A DNA stretch of 64,000 bases from Bacteroidales bacterium (lineage in GTDB: Bacteria; Bacteroidota; Bacteroidia; Bacteroidales; Bacteroidaceae), in the NCBI GenBank assembly GCA_030528715.1, contig JAUMYJ010000002.1:62001-126000 (forward strand), given 5' to 3'. The position numbers and the translations under genes are program-made. This document shows, one piece after another, positions 27,769 to 35,590 of the stretch (within the stretch, counting starts at the first letter, position 1; each line of letters begins with the position of its first letter). The notes beneath the pieces were generated by a model. That model saw only the letters and a program-made list of their open reading frames with translations. It did no database searches and was not told where the DNA came from.

Positions 27769-27982
27769 GCTCTACATTATAGGCTTCAAGAGATAAACAC
27801 TAAGTACTACTAATTGGCTTTCTCGCACACACAGCTAGACCTAACCCACGTGAGGTCGTGTGGGCTAAGCAAGGGTATCGTAACGTGTGGCAATAGACAT
27901 TTAGATTGTATTTGTTGATAAGAAAATCCCTATTTCTATGGAGGATAATTCCTAAAATCGAATTTTCAAGTATAAAACATGT

Positions 27983-28015
27983 GCGAATTTACAAATAAAG
28001 TGTGTAAATTCGCAT
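27983..28015. other. Perfect 12-bp stem-loop in gene-free region
   Basis: Arms 27983-27994 and 28004-28015 are perfectly complementary with a 9-nt loop. It is AT-rich with no U tract of note. It may be an operator or an RNA element upstream of the DUF285 gene. Confidence 0.5.
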
Positions 28016-28239
28016 CCTCATAAAACTTATTTGAGGTTAAGAGGTTGGCCTACAGTCCGTTCAGAGGCGTTTTTAACCTCCTGCTTGGCTTGCGCGTGGC
28101 ACTGCTTAAAGCACATTTGCTCGCCACCACTTAGCATTATCAGTTATGATGGCTCACGCCTCTTGCCCATGTTGCCTTTTTATCACTACTACATTCACCC
28201 CTACCTTTGAGCCATAGGTAATCTCTAAAACACTATGTT

Positions 28240-29820
28240 ATGAGACACAAACTACTCTTTTTATTCATTACACTGCTAGCTGCACAAGTAGCACACGCGC
28301 AGATAGTACTCAAAACTAAAATTTGGCGTTCTTTCTCGGCCGCAGATAGCACGACAACGTTAATCGCATCACCATTTATAGCGATTGACGACGGGGTTAT
28401 TATTGAGGAATACCAACCCGAAAGAATGTCTGCTGAAAAGATACGCGAGGGAACACGCTATGTGGATATTCACCCCAGCATGGCATCTTACACCCCCGAA
28501 ACGCTAGCTAAGCTGTTTTACGGCTTTGAAAACCTACAAGAAATCAGCGGGCTAGAACGCCTCAACACAAGCAAAGTTCAGAATATGGCCTACATGTTTG
28601 CAGGTTGTAAAATGCTCAATAAGATAGACTTTGGATTGAATACAGAGCAAGTGACGGATATGAGCTATATGTTTGCAGACTGCCACAATGCAATATTTAT
28701 CGAAACAAGTAGCTTCAAAACGGACAAAGTAACCACTATGGAGGGCATGTTTCAAAACTGCTATCAACTTAGTGGTGTTTGGTCAGACGGCTTTCAAGGC
28801 AACGCGGTAAAAAGCATCGCTAAAATGTTTATGAACTGTAAGGCACTAGGACATATAGATCTGTCTCAGTTTAACACCCCATTGCTAGTAAACATGGATA
28901 GTGCATTCTTTGGCTGCACTCTGCTACGCACACTGGATATCAACCAGTTGAATGTCATTAACGTAGAGCGTCTTAAAGACTTTGTGAAAAAGGCACCTAT
29001 CCTAGGCAGTGTAGATATGAGTGATATAAAGGCTCCCCGTGAAATAGGGCGTAAACTGATCCAGGAGGAACTCAACGAGGCTACCTTAAAATACTTGCCC
29101 TCATTGCCTCCTATGTTTAACAAGATACCAAACATCGTGTATCTTAGCAAGGGCACTTGGGTGTGTGAAGAGTATCGACTCAATGCCCACCATTCAAGCT
29201 ACGTGATACTCCCTTTCGTTGCAAAGAAAGTGACACTCGAAGGCCAGGAGTTTTGGTCACGCAAATTCAATATACTCCACTTGCCATTTAGCTATACACT
29301 GCCAGCTGACGCTAAGGCTTATGTATTTAAAGATGTAGTCGATGGCGTGGTTCACTTTACCCGTTATACGGGTGAAGCACTAGAAGCCAACACCCCTTAT
29401 CTTATACTTTCGGAGCATGGTGTAACGTCAGTGCCAGAAAATGTGAGTGTACACCAGTTTGGTGGCTACTATATAAATCAAAAGGACTGGATACTCAGCA
29501 GCCAACTAAGCGTAGAGAGTATGCGTCGTACCTACGTATTGAAGAGCAATGGACTATGGGAAAGGCTTATGACCTATACTTTCTCACCTTGGTCGCCATG
29601 CCTCGTACGTAAGGAAGCTACACCTTATGTTGCCACGCTAAATACGGCACGCGATGGCGTGGTGGGCATCAAGCACGTCGCATTGACAGACGATGCAACC
29701 TCTGGCACAACTCGCATTTACGACCTCAACGGCCACTACCTTGGTACGAACCGTGAGGTACTTGGTAAGGGCATTTACATCATCAATGGCCAAAAAACAC
29801 AGATAAACGCCACACACTAA
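28240..29820 (+). CDS. Secreted BspA-like protein with DUF285 repeats
   Basis: A 526-residue exported protein (signal peptide MRHKLLFLFITLLAAQVAHAQ). Residues about 85-275 form DUF285/BspA-like leucine-rich units of about 24-26 residues, with cores such as LNTSKVQNMAYMFAGCKMLNK, TDKVTTMEGMFQNCYQLSG and FNTPLLVNMDSAFFGCTLLR. A beta-rich middle region follows, then a C-terminal segment (IYDLNGHYLGTNREVLGKGIYIINGQ) like a short sorting or anchoring domain of Bacteroidales secreted proteins. BspA-type proteins in oral Bacteroidales bind host matrix or other bacteria. The end (KTQINATH) is atypical for a type IX sorting domain, so its route to the surface is uncertain. Confidence 0.82.
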   Translation: MRHKLLFLFITLLAAQVAHAQIVLKTKIWRSFSAADSTTTLIASPFIAIDDGVIIEEYQPERMSAEKIREGTRYVDIHPSMASYTPETLAKLFYGFENLQEISGLERLNTSKVQNMAYMFAGCKMLNKIDFGLNTEQVTDMSYMFADCHNAIFIETSSFKTDKVTTMEGMFQNCYQLSGVWSDGFQGNAVKSIAKMFMNCKALGHIDLSQFNTPLLVNMDSAFFGCTLLRTLDINQLNVINVERLKDFVKKAPILGSVDMSDIKAPREIGRKLIQEELNEATLKYLPSLPPMFNKIPNIVYLSKGTWVCEEYRLNAHHSSYVILPFVAKKVTLEGQEFWSRKFNILHLPFSYTLPADAKAYVFKDVVDGVVHFTRYTGEALEANTPYLILSEHGVTSVPENVSVHQFGGYYINQKDWILSSQLSVESMRRTYVLKSNGLWERLMTYTFSPWSPCLVRKEATPYVATLNTARDGVVGIKHVALTDDATSGTTRIYDLNGHYLGTNREVLGKGIYIINGQKTQINATH

Positions 29821-29852
29821 CGGCTAAGACACATGCCTAGCGTGCCATATCC

Positions 29853-29891
29853 CTTAGGGCTGTACCCTCTACCGAGGTGTGCAGCCCTAAG
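29853..29891 (+). terminator. Terminator after DUF285 gene
   Basis: CTTAGGGCTGTACCCTC (29853-29869) pairs with 29874-29891 with one bulge, followed by CATTTTAT. Confidence 0.75.
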
Positions 29892-30254
29892 CATTTTATC
29901 TCATCACTTAGCCTTGCATACGATGCTGCTACCCCTCTCCCCTACTATCTCCTAGCAATGTGACAGCATGATGTGTGCTCAATATGCCTTATGAAGCTAT
30001 ATGTTTGCTTGGATACGTAAGTCATTCTGCTTACTGCGGGTAGACGTTTGTAGACCTATGCCAAAGACCTATACCCGATGTGAGCAATGAACTTAGTCGA
30101 GGCTTGGGGTATATATAGCCTAGGGGAAAACCGACTGCATTAGGGTATAGATAATATCATAGTTATCTTGCCCAAGGTCGATAGCTTTGAATAGCCTGTG
30201 TTAACGCCTATGATTGACTCGAAACTCAGACCAATGAATATAAAACAAGCACAT

Positions 30255-30302
30255 ACACTTAGGGCTGTACACCCCTTGTTGTGAAGGTACAGCCCTAAGT
30301 GT
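30255..30302 (-). terminator. Terminator after the subtilase gene
   Basis: A perfect 16-bp stem (30255-30270 with 30287-30302) lies 22 nt beyond the stop codon of the minus-strand protease gene. Confidence 0.75.
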
Positions 30303-30324
30303 TTCTCAACTAGACTAGCCAAAA

Positions 30325-33300
30325 CTAGCGGAAGATGGCTAGCTTATCGCTATAAATCGTGCCATTGCTACGCTGGATTTTTAGAATATAGACGCCCGAT
30401 GGTAGCACGGCAGTAGAGACCTGCTGTACACCAGAGGTCGTATGGCGCAAGGCTAAGCGACCTGTGGCATCATACACCTCAATAGCCATAGCCGTAGGTA
30501 TACCGACACGAAGCACCTCGGTCTCGGCCTGCCACACTACGCTTTCGCCTTCGGCCAAAGCACTAGCTACCCCTGTAGTCACGTCCCATGCCACGCGTAC
30601 GAAGCAAGAGTCGGTCATTGGCGTGAAGCGTGCACGCATATAGGTCTCGTCATAGTCTTCGAAGACCACCTTCTTGCTAGCTGTTTCTACGCTGTTAAGA
30701 CGTGTGGTAAGCGTATCAAGTAGCAACACAGGTGTATAGCTCTCACGTTGAAGCTCTGCCTTAGGAATGTAGAGCGAGAGTTCATCGTAAGCCGCAGTCG
30801 CAGGCTTAGTAGTGATGAGGCGGAAAGTAGGGTCGGCTATCGTCCTTGTACCTCTGTAACGAGCCGCCTTGTAAGCCATATTGGCACCCATGATGTAGTA
30901 CTTACCTTCGGTCAGCTTACTAGTGTTCTCTGCATTGGTTGCTGCCAAATTACCTACGGCCAAAATACTAGTGCTAGGTGTTGTAGCCGTAAGCTGCCCC
31001 TTAGATTGACGTTGGCTAAGGCGGCTAAGCACCGATTGACCAAGACCTACAATCTGATGCGCATAGCTATTGACAGGATAAAGTACCTTAGCACCATCGA
31101 CATAGTTGTGGTCGATGGTAAGGCCGTGCTTGATGGCCAAATAAGTGCGCACACTATTTTCTTGCTGCTCGGTAAGCGTACCAGTGTAGTGAATAGCTTC
31201 ACTTAGGTCGCCTTTGAGGTAGTTGTCAGTAGCTGGGTCAAAGTCTGTACCCAACGCCATACGTTGCAGCACGAGGTTGGTCGTTTTTGCAGCATTGGCT
31301 ACGGCCTTGACTTTCGTACCATTATAGAGCAACTCAGACTTCTTATCCTTAGCATGACGCACCGTAAGAAGTGCCAAGCGACCAGCAGAGTAATTACCAT
31401 TGGCTATCGAAGTGCCACCACGTGTGGTAGAGAGCACCTTGCCACCATTCAGCATCACAGCATAGGTAGAGTCGCTCGTAACATCGCTAGTTGCACCAGC
31501 TAAGCCAAAGGTCAATAGGCGCGTTTCTCCTGGTGTTTCTGCATCTACATGTGCCACGACGAAGTCGGTTGTAGCGGTCAAATCGCTAGTATTGGGCGAC
31601 ATACCCGTATAGCCACCAGTGCCATTGAAGCGTAGCGTAGCGTTGTAGTTACTACCATTGGCTACGCGTGTAGCAGGAGCGTCTGCCCCCTCGGCAGCCA
31701 ATGTTTCAAAGGTAGGCTTAGCACTCGTAATGTGGCGCACGACTTCCCCATCTTGTGCAACCAACGCGTTAGGTTCAAGCCAATAGGCAAGGTTAGTAGC
31801 CACCTTGGCAGGACTATACCCTACACCATAGAGGTTAGCAGTCACGTCAAGGGCAAAGTGATTGCCCACCCAGTGTATTTCTACGGTGCTCGTTTCGTCA
31901 AGGCGTACAGATGGCAATACTTTGTTAAACTGATTTTGACCAGAGATATGGTACATTTGCTGTGTACCTTTGGGGTCACGCACGATAATCTCTGCATTAC
32001 CTGAGACGCGCTGCATCGTAAATGTATAAGTACCTCGCGCAAAGCCAGTACGTTTCATCACAATCACATAAGCTCTGCTATTGCCTTCGGTAGGACAGCC
32101 TACATAGCCAGGTGTAAGAGCAATGTTGTATTTTTCCCAAGGGAAGAGATCCGTGTGTGAGTTAAACGCAAAGCGGTTGAGGCTAAACTTACCATAGAAC
32201 TTGGCGTCAGCACCAAGGAGTGGTGGCTGGAAGTCTGTTGTGTTACGTTTGAAGACGTAACCATTCCATTTACCAAATCCCCATTCGGCCGTATCAGACA
32301 GCTCTACGGCAGATTTATTGATGCTCGTTTCCTTAGATGTAAAGACGACCTCGCCAGCGTTAGTAATACTATACTTGTAGCGACCTACGTCGTCACGCGT
32401 GAGGTTGAGCGTACGCTCGGTAGTGGGTAGGCTTACTTCGTTTTTATACCAAGTCACTGTACCTTCGAGATGGCCTGCCGTAAGGGCAAGCGTGTCGCCA
32501 TGGCAAAGTGTATAGGTACTTTCCCAGCGGTCGGACTCGTTGGTTACAAGTGGGTTAAATTGGTCAAGGCCTACGGGAGCTGAGCGTTGACCAAGCGCAC
32601 CTGTCTCTGTTTTGTGAGCAATGGCAAAGAAATGCTTGTTGCTCCACGCATGGCCAGCAGGTGCAGTCACCACTTTTTCGTGTGTAGTGGCATCTACGCT
32701 ATCTACGATTGTCATATATTTTTCGTAGAGTGCATAAATCATATACTTACCAGTAGCTACTCCTTCGAGTGGTGTCCACGAGAGCTTCACCTGCTGTGGC
32801 GATAGGCTTAGCAGCGTTGGGCGCGCCATACTAACGTTGACGTGAGCATTGTTGGTTTCAGCCGAGAGGTCGTCTACCGACACGCGGAATTGCAGCGTAC
32901 TCGTAGGCTGTAAGTTGGCAGGTACACGCCAGCGGAAGAAATTCTTACCACGCTGATGGCCATAGATGGGGCTGCCATCACCCTTAGCATTATAAACAAA
33001 GCCTTGATTAGGCTCACAAATAGTCCAAGGCTCTGAGGGCGAAGTGCGGTATTCTACGACAGGTGTCATGGCACCCTTCTTCCAGTTGGTGGCCTGACGC
33101 TCTTCGTTGGCTGCCAGCTGCATATCCCAAGATAGTGTTACTTCTTGATTAGGCTGCAAGCGGAAGCCCTCAGGGATAGACGTCATCACAATGCCACGCT
33201 CACGCCATTGCCACGTGAGTACGTAGTTTTGTGGCCCTTGTGGCACGCTATGCCCTTTCACGCGAATGGTGTAATTGCCCGCTGGGAGTGCTTCGTTCTT

Positions 33301-35172
33301 ATTAGGCGCGGTAATAACGACACGCTCATGATTGTCGTGTCGGTTTACTTTGCGCTTAGCTGGGAAGGTTACCTGTGTAGGCGAAGGGTCAAGCGTCCAA
33401 GGTAGGAATGTAGTAGCATCGGGAGCTATCACTTCGAGGTCAAGGTCGTTAATGAGTGCCTTAGACACACCAGCGGCAGCGGCAGGGTCGTTCCAGAGCA
33501 ACATCACACGTAGCTCGGTTTGGCCAGCTGGTACGGTGATTTGGAAATCTTGGGTTTCGCCCGTACCGATACTTGCATCGTATTTTACACGGCCATCTTT
33601 GATACTGTTAACAGAGAAGAGTGGAGAAATCTGCCCATAGCCCGTACGGTAATCTATGCCAAAACCTGCCTCTACATTACCCACATAAGTACGTACGTCC
33701 ATTGCAGTGTTAAGCATCACTGCCTTACATATATCGACACGAGCTGGCTCATCGGGATATGATCTTTTCCATTGATCTAAAAGCACAGCAAACATACCTG
33801 CTACACCTGGCGACGCATAGCTTGTACCACCGATACCCTGAGCACAGATTTCGGGTTTCATACGCCCATCGAAAGTGGGTCCAAAGCTTGCCCACGTTAC
33901 ATCTGTACCAGGAAAGAGTGTAGAGTGTACGGCAAGACCATTCTTGTTAGTCTTAATGGTACCTGTAATGTTGCCATAGTCGGCCACATCGGGCGTGATA
34001 CCTTCTTTATAAGGTCCCCAATAGTGTCTACCATAAGCATAATTACCCGTAGGATATACACACATATAGGCATTTGTATTGATGCTTTGGTCGACCATAC
34101 GCGCATTGCCATCGTAAGGATGCACGCCACTATACCACCCCACAGAGTGGTTACTAACGAGTGGCGAGTAGCCTTGTTGCATTTGGCTAGGCACAGCAGC
34201 ATGATGCCATAGACCATCAATACCGAGGTTACCCGAGAGGTTGATAGTACCAGGAGCCATACCTATGTTTTGGTACTCCAAGATATTGTTGGCACTACTC
34301 ACGATGAGGCCACAGTTGGTACCATGTGCATTTCTACGATTATCGGTGAGTCCCTCAATGTTACGCCCATAGGTATTGATGAGGTACTCGGGCTCTTGGC
34401 CATAGGTCTCCCAGTTTACAAAATATACGCTATCACCGATAGGGCCTTTGCGGTCGTAGTTTACGATGTCAATAGCATTGGTCTGCATCAAGGTTTCGGT
34501 ATGGAGGAACTGCTCTACAGGAGTTTCCTCAATGCTCAGACCAGATACGTAAGGAATAGCCGCTATCTGCTCTACCTGCGTGAGTGTAGGCGAGGTAAGT
34601 AAAGCTGCTTGTGCTATGGCTTGATATGCAATACCCCAGCGGTCTAGTGTGCGAAAGAGAGCCGAGGCATCGCTTTCTTGGTTTGGATAAACCATAACCC
34701 CCTTGATGCCCTCTGGCAACTGGCCAGCATGGAGAGCTTGGTAGAGGCGTGTTTCGAGCTTAAAGGCTGCTGGCACATTACCTTCGCCAGCAATCACTAC
34801 CTCACCCAGTGTGGCAGCACGCATCTTAGCAATCGCCGTTTGAGCATCGGCCGCGGCATAGAGGTAAAAGCCATCAGGAATATAGTGTATCAGCTTAGCG
34901 TGTGTAGCTAGCTTAGCCTGTACAGCGGCAATTGGTGCCTGTGGCATGTGCAGCACAAAGTACTGGTTGGGGCTAGCAACAAAATTAGTTTTGAGTGTAG
35001 TCGTGCTTAAAATACGACTACTCTTAGCTGTGCGTTTCGTCAGCTTTGTAGGCGCAAGTGGTGTTTGCGAGCCGTTACTACCGACTAGCAACTGCGCGTG
35101 CGTAGGCAAACTCATAGCCCCTACCACGGCAAAGCCCATCAATAGGGCGTGTAAACGTCGGGAAGACATCAT
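30325..35172 (-). CDS. Large secreted subtilase (S8) with type IX sorting domain
   Basis: A 1615-residue exported protein. After a signal peptide (ending near THAQ, residue 27) and a propeptide-like region comes an S8 domain (about 240-500) with the His motif NAHGTNCG (His 283), an Asn-region segment SNHSVGWY and the Ser motif GTSYASPGVAG (Ser 451). A jelly-roll P-domain-like region follows (about 530-665), then fibronectin/Ig-like modules. A LamG/DUF8202-like adhesin part comes next (about 1160-1430, LAYWLEPNALVAQDG and YLAIKHGLTIDHNYVDG). It ends in a type A sorting domain (IEVYDATGRLALRH...LPSGVYILKIQ...YSDKLAIFR). It should be exported by the type IX system and attached to the surface. 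The canonical catalytic Asp motif (DTG) is not evident. Confidence 0.88.
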   Translation of the reverse strand: MMSSRRLHALLMGFAVVGAMSLPTHAQLLVGSNGSQTPLAPTKLTKRTAKSSRILSTTTLKTNFVASPNQYFVLHMPQAPIAAVQAKLATHAKLIHYIPDGFYLYAAADAQTAIAKMRAATLGEVVIAGEGNVPAAFKLETRLYQALHAGQLPEGIKGVMVYPNQESDASALFRTLDRWGIAYQAIAQAALLTSPTLTQVEQIAAIPYVSGLSIEETPVEQFLHTETLMQTNAIDIVNYDRKGPIGDSVYFVNWETYGQEPEYLINTYGRNIEGLTDNRRNAHGTNCGLIVSSANNILEYQNIGMAPGTINLSGNLGIDGLWHHAAVPSQMQQGYSPLVSNHSVGWYSGVHPYDGNARMVDQSINTNAYMCVYPTGNYAYGRHYWGPYKEGITPDVADYGNITGTIKTNKNGLAVHSTLFPGTDVTWASFGPTFDGRMKPEICAQGIGGTSYASPGVAGMFAVLLDQWKRSYPDEPARVDICKAVMLNTAMDVRTYVGNVEAGFGIDYRTGYGQISPLFSVNSIKDGRVKYDASIGTGETQDFQITVPAGQTELRVMLLWNDPAAAAGVSKALINDLDLEVIAPDATTFLPWTLDPSPTQVTFPAKRKVNRHDNHERVVITAPNKNEALPAGNYTIRVKGHSVPQGPQNYVLTWQWRERGIVMTSIPEGFRLQPNQEVTLSWDMQLAANEERQATNWKKGAMTPVVEYRTSPSEPWTICEPNQGFVYNAKGDGSPIYGHQRGKNFFRWRVPANLQPTSTLQFRVSVDDLSAETNNAHVNVSMARPTLLSLSPQQVKLSWTPLEGVATGKYMIYALYEKYMTIVDSVDATTHEKVVTAPAGHAWSNKHFFAIAHKTETGALGQRSAPVGLDQFNPLVTNESDRWESTYTLCHGDTLALTAGHLEGTVTWYKNEVSLPTTERTLNLTRDDVGRYKYSITNAGEVVFTSKETSINKSAVELSDTAEWGFGKWNGYVFKRNTTDFQPPLLGADAKFYGKFSLNRFAFNSHTDLFPWEKYNIALTPGYVGCPTEGNSRAYVIVMKRTGFARGTYTFTMQRVSGNAEIIVRDPKGTQQMYHISGQNQFNKVLPSVRLDETSTVEIHWVGNHFALDVTANLYGVGYSPAKVATNLAYWLEPNALVAQDGEVVRHITSAKPTFETLAAEGADAPATRVANGSNYNATLRFNGTGGYTGMSPNTSDLTATTDFVVAHVDAETPGETRLLTFGLAGATSDVTSDSTYAVMLNGGKVLSTTRGGTSIANGNYSAGRLALLTVRHAKDKKSELLYNGTKVKAVANAAKTTNLVLQRMALGTDFDPATDNYLKGDLSEAIHYTGTLTEQQENSVRTYLAIKHGLTIDHNYVDGAKVLYPVNSYAHQIVGLGQSVLSRLSQRQSKGQLTATTPSTSILAVGNLAATNAENTSKLTEGKYYIMGANMAYKAARYRGTRTIADPTFRLITTKPATAAYDELSLYIPKAELQRESYTPVLLLDTLTTRLNSVETASKKVVFEDYDETYMRARFTPMTDSCFVRVAWDVTTGVASALAEGESVVWQAETEVLRVGIPTAMAIEVYDATGRLALRHTTSGVQQVSTAVLPSGVYILKIQRSNGTIYSDKLAIFR

Positions 35173-35349
35173 AAAATGATTTGGTGTTAGTATATATATA
35201 TTATGGCTACAAAGATAGCCATAATATCGGAATATTACGCTAATGTTACACGAAAAATATTTTTAAATAGGGCGTTTCACCTCCGAGCCTATCATACATG
35301 CACGCTCTGTTAAACTATGGTTACATCTAAGCAGTTTTACTGCTATTTG

Positions 35350-35381
35350 TTTGGTAGATTGGGACAAAGTATGTAATTTTG
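35350..35381 (+). promoter_or_regulatory. Consensus promoter of a candidate small RNA
   Basis: TTTG (35350-35353), 20 nt, TAATTTTG (35374-35381) is a full consensus match pointing right. No gene follows on this strand for 3.2 kb. Confidence 0.55.
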
Positions 35382-35388
35382 CATCGTG

Positions 35389-35455
35389 TTTTTCATAGTA
35401 TTTAGATTTAGTGTTAAGGAGAGATTGGTTGCCGCGATGGCAATCAATTTTTTTT
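35389..35455 (+). ncRNA. Candidate ~67-nt small RNA
   Basis: Expected transcription start is about 7 nt after the -7 box at 35374-35381. The transcript ends in an intrinsic terminator: stem 35424-35433 with 35439-35448 (one G-U), 5-nt loop, then eight T. No start codon with a useful frame lies between. The 5' half is AU-rich and unpaired, as in many trans-acting RNAs. No known family was recognised. Confidence 0.45.
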
Positions 35456-35512
35456 CGCCTAAAACTTAGGGCCTCATACAGAATAGATAGAATAGGCCAG
35501 AATAGACATTTG

Positions 35513-35548
35513 TAGCGCGCTAGGAAGCATTTGTCTCCTAGCGCGCTA
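35513..35548 (-). terminator. Terminator after polA
   Basis: A perfect 13-bp GC-rich stem (35513-35525 with 35536-35548), 43 nt beyond the polA stop codon. Confidence 0.75.
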
Positions 35549-35590
35549 AACGTACCGTGAATTGACGACCTAGCCTCTTACGTGGCAGGC

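Larger units (their letters stand above)
27538..28239. other. Long gene-free region with several hairpins
   Basis: About 700 nt with no convincing coding frame. It holds a weak hairpin at 27558-27600 after ppdK, a strong terminator at 27718-27763, a CCCACG/CGTGTGGG hairpin near 27850-27871, a perfect 12-bp stem at 27983-28015 and a TACCTTTG box at 28202-28209 that suits the next gene. Such density of stems would fit a structured RNA or long leader, but no known RNA family was recognised. Confidence 0.5.
29821..30324. other. Gene-free region between convergent genes
   Basis: About 500 nt. It has a terminator at each end (29853-29891 and 30255-30302) whose stems share the sequence TTAGGGCTGTAC. 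Nothing convincing is seen between them. Confidence 0.6.
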
